Assembly (NCBI RefSeq): GCF_900456975.1
Contig: NZ_UGYM01000002.1
Location: 3,596,001-3,660,000 of the forward strand
DNA length: 64,000 nucleotides
Source of the DNA: Shewanella baltica
GTDB lineage: Bacteria > Pseudomonadota > Gammaproteobacteria > Enterobacterales > Shewanellaceae
Direction of reading: 5' to 3'
In this document: positions 37,109 to 45,748 of the stretch, one piece after another
Numbering within the stretch: the first letter of the stretch is position 1
Layout: each line of letters opens with the position of its first letter
The notes under the pieces: generated by a model
The model's input: the letters and a program-made list of their open reading frames with translations, nothing else
Told to the model about the DNA's origin: nothing
Database searches by the model: none
Made by a program: the position numbers and the translations under genes

Positions 37109-37172
37109 AGTGTCCGCGGACACTGGAAGTTAAATCGAAAAGTGTCCGCAGCAGATTAAGCAAAAGTGTCCG
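37109..37172. promoter_or_regulatory. GTGTCCG upstream activator sites
   Basis: AGTGTCCGCGGACACT (37109-37124) is a perfect 16-base palindrome. Half sites GTGTCCGC (37142-37149) and GTGTCCG (37166-37172) follow. A reverse half site CGGACAC lies at 37010-37016 in the leader. They lie 50-120 bases upstream of the -24/-12 promoter. The intergenic region (36961-37335) also must hold the pyrC promoter. Confidence 0.7.
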
Positions 37173-37335
37173 ATGCTAAAAACAGTGACATAGCGCGAGC
37201 CACGCAGCTAAGCGCTTCAATTACATGTCCTAACAGATTTATTGGCCGAAACTACCGAGTTTCCCTTTACAGTAAAATCCTTGCCACATAAGATCCTGCC
37301 ACCTCGCAGCAAAAACAATCAAAAGACCAAACCCT

Positions 37336-38367
37336 ATGACCACAATAACAATCACTCGCCCAGACGACTGGCATATTCATTTAAGAGACGGCGCCCAGCT
37401 AAAAGATACCGTGCGCGACATCAGCCGCTATATGGGCCGCGCCATCGTCATGCCAAACTTAGTGCCCCCCGCTATCGATACCGAAACCGCACTGACTTAT
37501 TACGACCGCATTAAAGCGCAGGTGCCAGCGGGCTCACTATTCGAACCTTTGATGGTGTTGTATTTAACCGACAAAACCAGCCCAGATGAAATCCGCAAAG
37601 CCAAAACTACGGGTAAAATTGTTGCCGCTAAACTCTACCCTGCGGGCGCGACGACCAACTCGGATTCTGGCGTCACCGATTTGAAGAACATCTACCCAGC
37701 CCTCGAAGCCATGCAAGAAGTCGGCATGCTGTTTTTAGTGCACGGTGAAGTCACGGATTCATCGATTGATATTTTCGACCGCGAGCGCGTTTTTATCGAA
37801 AATATCCTCAGCAAAATCGTCGCCGATTTCCCAGAACTTAAAATCGTGCTTGAACATATCACCACTAAGGATGCGGTCGATTTTGTCACCCAAGCCTCTG
37901 ATAATGTGGCCGCGACTATTACAGCCCACCATTTGCTGTATAACCGCAACCACATGCTGGCTGGCGGTATTCGCCCACATTTTTACTGCCTACCGATTTT
38001 AAAACGCAATACCCACCAGCAGGCGTTATTGGCCGCTGCAGCAAGCGGTAGCAAGAAGTTCTTCTTAGGCACAGATTCGGCGCCCCACGCTAAAGATAAG
38101 AAAGAAGCCGCATGTGGCTGCGCGGGTTCGTACACGGCCCATGCCGCAATTGAGCTGTATGCCGAAGCCTTCGAATCGGTGAATGCACTGGATAAACTCG
38201 AAGCGTTCGCCAGCTTCAATGGCCCAGACTTTTACAATCTGCCACGTAACGCCGACACGATCACCCTAGTGAAAAAACCATGGAATGTCCCTGCAACTTA
38301 CCCGCTGGGCGACACTAACGTAGTGCCGATTCGTGCAGGCGAAGCCATTGATTGGCAGGTTGAGTAA
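37336..38367 (+). CDS. pyrC: dihydroorotase
   Basis: The 343-residue class II dihydroorotase has the metal motif [10 protein letters not shown] near the N terminus, the carbamylated-lysine region [13 protein letters not shown], the metal histidines VHGEV and LEHITT, and the catalytic aspartate in [11 protein letters not shown]. It converts carbamoyl-aspartate to dihydroorotate in pyrimidine synthesis. Length and ends match the E. coli-type enzyme. A terminator follows directly. Confidence 0.95.
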   Translation: MTTITITRPDDWHIHLRDGAQLKDTVRDISRYMGRAIVMPNLVPPAIDTETALTYYDRIKAQVPAGSLFEPLMVLYLTDKTSPDEIRKAKTTGKIVAAKLYPAGATTNSDSGVTDLKNIYPALEAMQEVGMLFLVHGEVTDSSIDIFDRERVFIENILSKIVADFPELKIVLEHITTKDAVDFVTQASDNVAATITAHHLLYNRNHMLAGGIRPHFYCLPILKRNTHQQALLAAAASGSKKFFLGTDSAPHAKDKKEAACGCAGSYTAHAAIELYAEAFESVNALDKLEAFASFNGPDFYNLPRNADTITLVKKPWNVPATYPLGDTNVVPIRAGEAIDWQVE

Positions 38368-38386
38368 GCCTTAAGTCTTTTACATC

Positions 38387-38411
38387 AGGTCGCCTACGGG
38401 CGACCTTTTTT
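38387..38411 (+). terminator. terminator of pyrC
   Basis: The stem GGTCGCC / GGCGACC (38388-38405) is followed by a run of six or more T. Confidence 0.85.
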
Positions 38412-38470
38412 ACACCCTAGGTTCATTTTGATTTTCAATCCAACTTATTACCTTTTAAGAGAAAATATGT

Positions 38471-39517
38471 ATGCAAACAAGGATGTTATTCTCGGTTTTA
38501 TCCTCAAGCCTGTTGCTTGCTTCTACGCTCCCATTACATTCCTTTGCGGCCAATGAACTGACGGGGAGCTGGCAGGGACAATTAGGCAAAAGCAAAGTCA
38601 GAGTCTGCTTTAATCAATATGGAACAGGCAGTTATTACTATCAACGCTACTTAACGCCGATAAGGCTCGAGCAGCAAGATGAACTGTGGAAAGAAGAAGG
38701 CAACACGGGAAACTGGCAGTTTGATACTGTCACGCCACAAAAACTGAGCGGCCATTGGTTTAAAGATAGCGCGAGTAAATCGTTCCCCGTACAACTTGAG
38801 CGAGCAATCAGCCCAGATGATGTAGAAGATTGCGGCGCCGATGCCTATAACCTGCCACTAGAAACAAGGCCTAAACTCAGCCGAGGGAAATGGCAAAACT
38901 ATGAAAATATTGAGTATCGCCCGCTGACGTTCGGAACAGATGTGGGTATCGAATTTAAAGGCCCACAAACGGGGATCTTGGCAATTAATCAATGGCTTGA
39001 ACATAAGCTCACCGATGAAGCCCAACTAGCACAAACCTTTGACACCCGCCGCAGAATGCTGGCACAAATGGGCAGTTTTGTGACTGACGAAACCTTTGCC
39101 GAGCCGATTTTTATTAATAAGCATTGGCTCAGTGTGCGCCTATATCGCTGGGCCGCAGGTTATGGCGCTAATGGTATCAGCCAAGAATTTGTCAGCTTCT
39201 CCCTTAGCGATGGCAAACCTTTCCACCCGTGGCAATGGTTTTTCGCCGACACCAAACCGCAAAGCATGCTCGATGGTATGAGCCATCCTTTACCCCAAGC
39301 ATTAAGGGAAAAATTGTTTGCAGGTAAAGAGTTAGATCCAGAATGTCCCTCATCAGACGGCTCGGGATATTATCAGCTCACCCTTGAGGCAAAGACCATC
39401 AAATTCTGGGAAACACCCCGCGGCGATGGATGCGAACAGGAGTTTGTCCTGAGTCCGCAGGAGGCGATGCCTTTCGCCACCCAATGGGGACAAACACAGC
39501 TTAAGCTGTTGGAATAG
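38471..39517 (+). CDS. exported protein of unknown function
   Basis: The 348-residue protein has a clear signal peptide (MLFSVLSSSLLLASTLPLHSFA-AN). The mature part begins with a short beta-rich module (LTGSWQGQLGKSKVRVCFNQYGTGSYYYQRYLTPIRL) and has several cysteines. I recognise no family. It would be periplasmic or secreted and is probably monocistronic. AGAG lies upstream of the start. Confidence 0.7.
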   Translation: MQTRMLFSVLSSSLLLASTLPLHSFAANELTGSWQGQLGKSKVRVCFNQYGTGSYYYQRYLTPIRLEQQDELWKEEGNTGNWQFDTVTPQKLSGHWFKDSASKSFPVQLERAISPDDVEDCGADAYNLPLETRPKLSRGKWQNYENIEYRPLTFGTDVGIEFKGPQTGILAINQWLEHKLTDEAQLAQTFDTRRRMLAQMGSFVTDETFAEPIFINKHWLSVRLYRWAAGYGANGISQEFVSFSLSDGKPFHPWQWFFADTKPQSMLDGMSHPLPQALREKLFAGKELDPECPSSDGSGYYQLTLEAKTIKFWETPRGDGCEQEFVLSPQEAMPFATQWGQTQLKLLE

Positions 39518-39663
39518 TATACTTAACTGAGAAAATACTAGAGGAAAAGAAAGTTGTCATGGTGATGATAGTAGCGCAATGATAGTAGCGCGACGGCAAG
39601 CGATCTTTCCCTCCCTACACAGTAATGCATTTCGAGCTAATTCATTTCAGTAAGGAATCATCC

Positions 39664-40026
39664 TTGAGCAATTTAACCGCAAAAATAGCGACACCCGAAG
39701 CCTTAGTGCAAGCCCAGCTTGAAGCCTACAACCAGCGCGATCTCGCTACTTTTGTCGCCCAGTTTAGTGATGATGTGTGCATCTATCGTCCACCCGCAAC
39801 AGCGCCCGTCATCCAAGGTAAAGCCGCTTTTAGTGACTACTATCAGAATGAACGCTTTAACCTGCCCAACTTACATGCCGAAATAGTCAGCCGTATGGTG
39901 GTGGGCAATAAAGTCGTCGATCACGAACGCATCAGCGGGATTAGGGATGAACCCTTTGAAGTAATGGTGGTGTTTGAAGTTAATAATGGATTGATTCAAG
40001 CCATGTGGAGTTTTGCAACCAATTGA
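39664..40026 (+). CDS. SnoaL-like (NTF2-fold) protein
   Basis: A TTG start at 39664 with AAGGA seven bases upstream gives 120 residues; an ATG at 39625 has no ribosome site. The pattern (EALVQAQLEAYNQRDLATFVAQFSDDVCIYR ... IQGKAAFSDYYQ ... IRDEPFEVMVVFEVNNGLIQAMW) fits the SnoaL/NTF2-like fold, small barrels acting as enzymes or binders. Function unknown. It is the last gene before the accessory region. Confidence 0.75.
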   Translation: MSNLTAKIATPEALVQAQLEAYNQRDLATFVAQFSDDVCIYRPPATAPVIQGKAAFSDYYQNERFNLPNLHAEIVSRMVVGNKVVDHERISGIRDEPFEVMVVFEVNNGLIQAMWSFATN

Positions 40027-40067
40027 TTGGTTGGGTTGGTTGATAATCAAGCTCCGCTTGACCAACG

Positions 40068-40500
40068 TCGTGGGGCTTCACCCCTGATTTGTTAATCAAG
40101 AGTCGACCAAGAGGGAATTAACAGCAATCCCCTCTTTAAGGGTGATTAGTGCTTTATCTGTTATGCATAGAATTAATCACTTTCATTCCAGTGACACGCC
40201 ATAAACTCGTCCCTGAGGGCTCGACGACGGCATCCATGCCGCCAACGGTCACTTACATGTAAGTGATTAATTTCGCCAACACTCGAGTATGTCTGTAGCT
40301 AAATGACTCATATCTCCGTAAACACCTTAGTAACCAGTATCATACGCCCAGTAAAAGTCACCTAACTGCTCAGATGGCATATCCATGTGCCCCCGAGCCT
40401 GCGCCATCATCCATGATGTCGCCACGGCATTTTTATCTGCGTATTTCGACAACTTCGCAGGGAGTAGCGTACTCCTGTAGTTCAAGATAGTGACAACTCA
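40068..40500 (+). repeat. structured dispersed repeat, copy C (divergent, longer)
   Basis: It starts with CGTGGGGCTTCACCCC, shared with the other two copies, then an AAGAGGG hairpin. A long central stem follows: ATTAATCACTT (about 40173-40183) pairs with AAGTGATTAAT (about 40260-40270). Three hairpins share an ATCCATG loop (CGGCATCCATGCCG at 40228, GGCATATCCATGTGCC at 40376, CATCATCCATGATG at 40405). It ends with AACTTCGCAGGGAG and a GTACTCC segment also present in copy B. The element fills most of the gap between 40027 and 40616. Confidence 0.65.
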
Positions 40501-40616
40501 TCTTAATAATCAAAAGAAGTTGCACCAGAACCATCTTTTTGCAAAGCTCGGTTGTCGAGTTCTATGAGTAAACTCATCGTATTTCTTATTAAATAGCCAA
40601 GTTTAGGAGTTACAAA

Positions 40617-41573
40617 TTGTCGAACTCGGATACAGAAGACCAGCAAGTAATATCGTGTGTGGCTGATGCCATTAAATTAGCAAAGGCAGAAACTTCAAAT
40701 AACTCTAAGAAATGGTGGTTTAGGGGACAATCTAACGCCCGCCACAATCTTGTACCTAGTTTATTTAGGCCAATAGACGGCAAATATTATGATGAGAACA
40801 TGCTCATCGATGGGTTTGTAAGGATGCATCCAGAAGCAAGAGAACGTCATACCGATGTTTTGGAGCTTCTTACTTATGCCCAGCACTATGGCTTACCGAC
40901 AAGACTTCTCGATTGGACGGAAAATGTATTAGTTGCTCTTTATTTTGCATGCTCAACAGAAAATAACCTTGATGGTAAACTCTTTTTTTTACCCGATTTT
41001 GTAGACGATATATTTGATTTCGATTATTACAACTTTGATTTTGGTAAAATATTTCTCACTAAATTAATAGAATATAATGATGCAGATGACTTTGAAAATA
41101 TATTTAAACAGGCCGCATCTTACATCCGCGAAGATCATCTTAAATTCTTAAATGACCAGCTTTTATTTAATGAATTACGTTTTGATGATTTTTTAGCATT
41201 AGAGAGAAAGTATCACGGTCCATTATCGAATAAAGGAGTCAATTTAAGTTTTAACACCGAAGGCAGTGGAACAGGCCGTTTAATAAAACATGCTGGATTC
41301 ATGTACACACCAAAACGCCTTAACAAACGATTAGTCACACAACAAGGTTGCTTTACCTGCCATACAGGTAAAATATTGTATAACCAACAATATGTTAAAG
41401 TTAACGATGAATTTGATAAATTTTCACGTTCCTTCATTATCCCAGCTAAGTTTAAGGAAGATATATTAAATGAACTTAAATATTGCGGAATATACGAAGC
41501 AACTTTATTTCCTGAGCTTGAATATCAAACAAAACATATTAAAAGTTATTCACTGTTTGAACAGAAGTGGTAA
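40617..41573 (+). CDS. FRG-domain protein
   Basis: The 318-residue protein starts at TTG with AGGAG seven bases upstream. The N-terminal part has the FRG-domain core (KKWWFRGQSNARHNLVPSLFRP, about 31-52; LLTYAQHYGLPTRLLDWTENVLVALYFAC, about 84-112). FRG domains occur in accessory loci and are suspected in phage defence or toxin roles, but the activity is unproven. The C-terminal half is AT-rich and unassigned. The gene stands alone between inverted copies of the structured repeat. Its base use is clearly more AT-rich than that of its neighbours, which suggests acquisition. Confidence 0.8.
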   Translation: MSNSDTEDQQVISCVADAIKLAKAETSNNSKKWWFRGQSNARHNLVPSLFRPIDGKYYDENMLIDGFVRMHPEARERHTDVLELLTYAQHYGLPTRLLDWTENVLVALYFACSTENNLDGKLFFLPDFVDDIFDFDYYNFDFGKIFLTKLIEYNDADDFENIFKQAASYIREDHLKFLNDQLLFNELRFDDFLALERKYHGPLSNKGVNLSFNTEGSGTGRLIKHAGFMYTPKRLNKRLVTQQGCFTCHTGKILYNQQYVKVNDEFDKFSRSFIIPAKFKEDILNELKYCGIYEATLFPELEYQTKHIKSYSLFEQKW

Positions 41574-41634
41574 TTCTAGCTAACTAATATTTTGCAACTT
41601 TCTAAATTAATAAACTGAACTTATAGAGTTTTAA

Positions 41635-41917
41635 TGCCTTAATGATTTACCAATAACACCAGAGTCAAAGGAGTACACCATCCCCTCGGAGTTGCCGCAG
41701 GGCGAATAGGCAAATTGCGTGAGTCCAGCCATGGATGGCTGGCTAGCTTTCGCAGGTGCAGGGACGCATCCTTCGGAAGCGATAGCAAATTTGCCAATGA
41801 GCACAAGGGGCTTTCAACTCCGTAGGGGGCGTCATGGAGCATCCAAGGAGGATAGGACGAGCAGTCCTCCTTGGTCGGGTGTGGGGTGAAGCCCCACGAC
41901 TTTGATTTTTCTAAGTG
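41635..41917 (-). repeat. structured dispersed repeat, copy B
   Basis: It reads on the minus strand from about 41917 to 41635. Its first 60 bases (41900-41841) are identical to copy A (63612-63671). It contains the hairpins GTGGGG/CCCCAC and CCAAGGAGGA/TCCTCCTTGG, and a long central stem GGCAAATTTGC / GCAATTTGCC. An ATCCATG-loop hairpin follows. The arms differ from copy A but keep pairing. Orientation is opposite to copy C, so the FRG gene lies between inverted copies. Confidence 0.8.
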
Positions 41918-42018
41918 AAATACATAAATCACATGGATTTCAGCGGATTGATAACGCCCTCCACAACATGGAATTTAAGGCGATAGAAAAGGTATTGAAA
42001 GACAACCCAAAGTCATAG
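41911..42018 (+). pseudogene. 3' remnant of a truncated gene
   Basis: From the edge of repeat B an open frame runs to TAG 42016-42018, ending in a protein-like tail (QRIDNALHNMEFKAIEKVLK, then DNPKS). No start or ribosome site is present, and the upstream part is replaced by the repeat. A hairpin terminator follows at 42025. It is probably the end of a gene disrupted when the repeat arrived. No family recognised. Confidence 0.4.
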
Positions 42019-42024
42019 ATATCT

Positions 42025-42058
42025 AATCCTAATGCTGAAAGCCTTTAGCATTAGGATT
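42025..42058 (+). terminator. hairpin after the gene remnant
   Basis: The perfect 12-base stem AATCCTAATGCT (42025-42036) / AGCATTAGGATT (42047-42058) has a 10-base loop. The T tail is weak. It may also end the leftward acetyltransferase transcript that stops at 42109. Confidence 0.65.
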
Positions 42059-42108
42059 CGGATTCAATTGTTAGCACATCAAGCGGCAGATAATAGATGC
42101 CGCGGCAG

Positions 42109-42567
42109 CTAGAGTGGCATTTGATACTCAATCATGCCGGACTTTTGGCCAATCCAATCATAGAGTTTTTGCGCTGTGTGGTTCGTCTCATGTGTATGCC
42201 AATACAAGCGTGCACAGTCTCGCTCATTTGCCGCTTGCTGAACAAACTCAATCAGTTGCTTACCAACAAGCTTGCCCCTTGCTGCTGGGGCGACAAACAG
42301 ATCTTCAAGGTAGCAGTACTCAGTTTCCGCCCAAGTGGAACGATGAAATACAAAGTGCACAAAGCCAAGCAGGTTTTCGCCCTCCCTCGCAACGGCGCAA
42401 TAAAGGGGTTCTTGACGATCAAAAAACCGATGCCAAGTGGTTTGGGTGATCGCCTCCGAAAGTGCCACTTTGTAAAAGGTCTGGTAATCACGCCAGTGTG
42501 GTAACCAGAGTGAAAAGTCTGTTTCTTTAACCTGTTCAATGGTTACGGTTGGTGGTGGGTTGGACAT
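42109..42567 (-). CDS. GNAT-family N-acetyltransferase
   Basis: The 152-residue protein has the GNAT acetyl-CoA motif YLEDLFVAPAARGKLVGKQLIEFV (Q/RxxGxG/A variant) followed by ARLYWHTHETNHTAQKLYDWIG. The substrate is unknown; similar enzymes modify amines or amino acids. It is divergent from the MocR regulator gene with a 117-base gap, so the regulator may control it. Confidence 0.85.
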   Translation of the reverse strand: MSNPPPTVTIEQVKETDFSLWLPHWRDYQTFYKVALSEAITQTTWHRFFDRQEPLYCAVAREGENLLGFVHFVFHRSTWAETEYCYLEDLFVAPAARGKLVGKQLIEFVQQAANERDCARLYWHTHETNHTAQKLYDWIGQKSGMIEYQMPL

Positions 42568-42684
42568 AGGCTCGCTCCTTGGAAATGAATATTGTCATCA
42601 GATTTGCTGAAACCGGATTCTAGATTCAATTGCGGTACCACATAAGGTACACTTTTTGTATTTTTTACAGTACCAGTTTGGCTT

Positions 42685-44142
42685 ATGAAAAAATCACAAT
42701 CTAACTTCCCTCATTTGCAACTCAAGGATGGCATCCTCAAAGACCAGCTTTACCATGCATTTAGAGAGGCGATTCTCGATGGACGCTTGCATCCTAGAAT
42801 GAAGCTGCCCTCCAGCAGAGCCTTGTCGGAAACTATGCAAATTTCGCGGAACTCAGTACTGCAAGGGTTTGATCGCCTAATTGATGAAGGCTACCTGCTG
42901 ACTAAGCCAGGTTCGGGCACCTATGTGTCTGATACGATTCCCGACGAACTGATCGCTATCCCAAACCGCAGTGATGTCAGCGTTCAAGCCTTTGATTCTA
43001 CATTGGAACTCTATCCACAGTTGCTGGAGATGGCGCGACTGAGGGACAAGGGAAATACCCGCCACAGCATGTTCAACATTGGCGTGGGATGTGTTGATCT
43101 TTTCCCGCACCAACTTTGGGGTCGCCTGTTAGGCAGAGTCTGGCGACAATCGCGTAAAAACTTGGGGAAACATAGCCATAGTGCTGGGCATTTACCATTG
43201 CGCGAAGCGATCAGTGACTATGCCCGTTCAACCCGAGGGCTAAATTGCACGCCCGAGCAAATCATCATAGTCAATGGCACTCAGCAAGCCATTAATCTCA
43301 CGGCACAGGTACTGCTACAACAGGGAGATGAAGTCTGGCTCGATGACCCCGGATACGATGGCGCCTTAGGCGCTTTTCTCTCGCAAAATCTGCAAGTCCG
43401 CCCAGTTAGCCTTGATGATGAAGGCACAAAAATAGCCGAGGCGATACAGCAATGGCCCTCAGTGAAACTGGCTTTTACCGCACCTTCGCATCAGTTCCCC
43501 CTCGGCGGAACGCTTAGTCTGCCACGGCGATTAGCCTTACTCGATTGGGCCGCTGAGCAGAATAAGTGGATTTTAGAAGATGACTATAATAGCGAGTTTC
43601 GTTATAGCGCCCGCCCGATACAGGCATTGCAGGGACTCGATAAACAACAGCGGGTGATCTACGCAGGCACCTTTTCCAAGATGTTATTACCAGAGCTACG
43701 ACTCGGCTTTCTCGTCGTTCCGCCTAAACTGGTGAACGCCTTTAACCTTGCCAAACATTACGCCGACTCGCACACGGCTTACCTCGAACAAGCCACATTG
43801 GCGCTGTTTATCGCAGAGGGACATTACGCCCGGCATGTACGGCGAGTTCGAAAAGCTTGTTTAGCGCGCCAAACGGCGTTAATCACTGCAATTGAGCAGT
43901 ATCTGCCCGACAAATTGTCAGTTCAGATCTCAGATTCAGGGATTCACCTCGTGTGTTGGCTAAAAGACGGCTTGACCGAAGACGAAGTAATCAATAAATG
44001 CCGCCAACTCAGTTTAGGGGCGCAGCCTTTGTCTCGGTATTGCCAAACGCGCTATCCAAGGCAAGCGATCTTACTGGGTTACGCAGCCCATACGCCCGAT
44101 GAGCTGGGGGGAAATATTAAAAAACTCGCCCAGAGCCTTTAA
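42685..44142 (+). CDS. MocR/PdxR-type regulator (GntR HTH + aminotransferase)
   Basis: The 485-residue protein has an N-terminal GntR winged helix (about 10-78: LYHAFREAILDGRLHPRMKLPSSRALSETMQISRNSVLQGFDRLIDEGYL). A fold type I aminotransferase-like domain follows, with IIVNGTQQAINL, EDDYNSEFRY and the PLP lysine in GTFSKMLLPELRLGF (about Lys332). Such proteins use PLP as a sensor; PdxR regulates vitamin B6 genes and others control nearby transport or amino-acid genes. The divergent acetyltransferase is the likeliest target. Confidence 0.88.
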   Translation: MKKSQSNFPHLQLKDGILKDQLYHAFREAILDGRLHPRMKLPSSRALSETMQISRNSVLQGFDRLIDEGYLLTKPGSGTYVSDTIPDELIAIPNRSDVSVQAFDSTLELYPQLLEMARLRDKGNTRHSMFNIGVGCVDLFPHQLWGRLLGRVWRQSRKNLGKHSHSAGHLPLREAISDYARSTRGLNCTPEQIIIVNGTQQAINLTAQVLLQQGDEVWLDDPGYDGALGAFLSQNLQVRPVSLDDEGTKIAEAIQQWPSVKLAFTAPSHQFPLGGTLSLPRRLALLDWAAEQNKWILEDDYNSEFRYSARPIQALQGLDKQQRVIYAGTFSKMLLPELRLGFLVVPPKLVNAFNLAKHYADSHTAYLEQATLALFIAEGHYARHVRRVRKACLARQTALITAIEQYLPDKLSVQISDSGIHLVCWLKDGLTEDEVINKCRQLSLGAQPLSRYCQTRYPRQAILLGYAAHTPDELGGNIKKLAQSL

Positions 44143-44151
44143 TATCAAGCA

Positions 44152-44535
44152 TTAAAAAGCCTGAAAGAAAATCCCGAAGGCGCTAAAGATAGCGACAAAC
44201 CATGAGAGGGATCGTAGGGTGCCTTTATTGGCAAGGTATAAGATGTGGTACACGAAGCGTGCGGCGACATGGGTGATTGCCAACCACTCAGCAGTGGGGT
44301 TTACTTTACCCGTGGCGATAACCACTAATACCGCCAGACCAAACACTAACAGGGATTCGAAGGCATTTTGATGCCCTGCTAAGGCGCGAGCACCAAAACC
44401 GGTTAACTGTGCTTGCTGGGCGCGGGGATGATTATTATCATAACCGCCCGCCTTAGCCATCGCCCAAGCGACGGGGCCTTTCGCCAGATACGGCAATAAC
44501 ATGGCGACAAATAGGCAAATAAGTAAAGTATTCAT
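44152..44535 (-). CDS. MAPEG-family membrane protein
   Basis: The 127-residue protein has four predicted membrane helices and the MAPEG pattern (NNHPRAQQAQLTGFGARALAGHQNAFESLLVFGLAVLV ... AARFVYHILYLANKGTLRSLSWFVA). Family members include glutathione-dependent enzymes, but bacterial members are mostly uncharacterised. It is convergent with the MocR gene with only 9 bases between the stops. Confidence 0.85.
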   Translation of the reverse strand: MNTLLICLFVAMLLPYLAKGPVAWAMAKAGGYDNNHPRAQQAQLTGFGARALAGHQNAFESLLVFGLAVLVVIATGKVNPTAEWLAITHVAARFVYHILYLANKGTLRSLSWFVAIFSAFGIFFQAF

Positions 44536-44564
44536 AGGTTAAGCTTCCTTTGATTGTTGTTCGA

Positions 44565-44663
44565 GTTCTGTTATTCAAGCTCTGCTGTTTAAGTTCTACT
44601 GTTTTAGTTCTACTGTTTTAGTTCTGCTGTTTTAGCTCTGCGACTGTGAGTACTGCTGTTTAA
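44565..44663 (-). repeat. seven tandem 14-bp repeats upstream of the MAPEG gene
   Basis: Units of GTTCTGCTGTTTTA-type sequence start at 44565, 44579, 44593, 44607, 44621, 44635 (15 bases) and 44650. Degenerate copies may continue to about 44700. The array fills the gap between two leftward genes and lies about 30 bases before the MAPEG start. Confidence 0.8.
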
Positions 44664-44735
44664 GCTCTACAGCGACGAGTCCTGTTACGAGTGCCGCTAC
44701 GAGAACTCTAGTTAAAAGTGTATGGGTTAACAGCG

Positions 44736-45131
44736 TTATTTCACTATATACATGCCTTCACTTGCGGGGCTGCTGAATTTAAAGCCAAACTTTTCATAGA
44801 GTTCAGGCACATCGGCCATCAGGGTAATATAGGCGCCTTCAAAAGCCTCACGATCTAGATAGGCCATAATGTGCTGCATAATCAGCCGTCCTAAGCCTTT
44901 GCCTTGGTGCTCAGGATCGACCGCAATATCGACAATTTCAAAGTTCAGTGCGCCGTCGCCAACCACACGTCCCATACCCACAGTTTGATCGGCAAGCTTT
45001 ATCTGCACGCCATATAAACTCCTAGGTAAGGCCTTAATAGCGCCCGCCATTGGCCGAGGACTTAACCCCGAAATCTGCCGTAAACGGATAAAATCATTGG
45101 CTGAGGCAACGTCTTCAAGCACTTGATACAT
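44736..45131 (-). CDS. GNAT-family N-acetyltransferase
   Basis: The 131-residue protein shows the GNAT core (LNFEIVDIAVDPEHQGKGLGRLIMQHIMAYLD, with the Q/RxxGxG motif HQGKGLG) and a C-terminal LYEKFGFKFSSPASEGMY. It is a compact, single-domain enzyme of unknown substrate. It lies in a leftward run with the kinase gene and the MAPEG gene. Confidence 0.88.
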   Translation of the reverse strand: MYQVLEDVASANDFIRLRQISGLSPRPMAGAIKALPRSLYGVQIKLADQTVGMGRVVGDGALNFEIVDIAVDPEHQGKGLGRLIMQHIMAYLDREAFEGAYITLMADVPELYEKFGFKFSSPASEGMYIVK

Positions 45132-45155
45132 GATATTCCCTATTGTTTTTATTCT

Positions 45156-45239
45156 GTCACTTGCTTCTGTAACTAAGCTTCAGTCACTAAGCTTTCAATC
45201 GCTTGGCTTTCAATCAATTTTTCAATCACTTAGCTTTCA
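45156..45239 (-). repeat. tandem repeats of 12-15 bp
   Basis: Units such as GTCACTAAGCTTTCA (45183), ATCGCTTGGCTTTCA (45198) and ATCACTTAGCTTTCA (45225), with shorter variants at 45169 and 45213. The array runs into the last codons of the kinase gene, so the repeat encodes its C terminus. Confidence 0.7.
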
Positions 45240-45748
45240 ATCACCTCAAGATCAAAGCCTTCATCCATAGTCGGCGGCTGAAAATAACCGCTCACATGCC
45301 AGAACATCGCCTCGGTATCGAACATAGCGCGCTCAGGGTGGCTTTGTCTGCGTTTATCGAGTTGGCTCAAACAAAGCGCGTCGCTGTGATTAAGATGCAT
45401 CAACTTATGGGCGGCGCCACAATCGGTAAAAATGCTGCGAAACCACAGGCGTTGATTCACGGTATTCGCGGGAAAGTCCATCACCACAGATACACCCGAA
45501 CAGAGCAGTTCCTGCACATGCTTTTTAAGCAAGGGCTTAAGACGAGCGGAATACTTCAGGTAAGTATCAAAATCATTAATTTCATCGGCATACAGCGCCG
45601 CCAGCCATTCATCTTCCGAGATTAAAATGCGGTTTTCGGCCTCGGCGAGTTGTCGCGATAAGGTGGATTTACCTGCGCCCATTTTGCCACAGAGGAATAT
45701 TAATGTGCCTTTACTGACCTCTTGCCCTAACGCATTTTGCTCTGTCAT
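45230..45748 (-). CDS. P-loop kinase (AAA_33 / zeta-like)
   Basis: From ATG 45748 (AAGGAG five bases upstream) it has 172 residues. Walker A GKMGAGKST lies near residue 23-31. The sequence ISEDEWLAALY and the segment VVMDFPANTVNQRLWF resemble small-molecule kinases of the AAA_33/zeta-toxin superfamily. No antitoxin gene is beside it, so a metabolic kinase is likelier than a toxin. The last residues come from the tandem repeat. Confidence 0.8.
   Translation of the reverse strand: MTEQNALGQEVSKGTLIFLCGKMGAGKSTLSRQLAEAENRILISEDEWLAALYADEINDFDTYLKYSARLKPLLKKHVQELLCSGVSVVMDFPANTVNQRLWFRSIFTDCGAAHKLMHLNHSDALCLSQLDKRRQSHPERAMFDTEAMFWHVSGYFQPPTMDEGFDLEVIES

Noticed and set aside
40327..40497. Leftward open frame with a protein-like tail ending in GDFYWAYDTGY
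   Set aside because: It runs straight through the ATCCATG-loop hairpins of repeat copy C and lacks a ribosome site. The reading frame is more simply explained by the repeat sequence.
44565..44663. Possible CRISPR array
   Set aside because: Units are 14-15 bases with no spacers and no cas genes nearby. It is a plain tandem repeat.
45230..45748. Zeta-type toxin of a toxin-antitoxin pair
   Set aside because: It has a P-loop kinase fold but no small antitoxin gene on either side.
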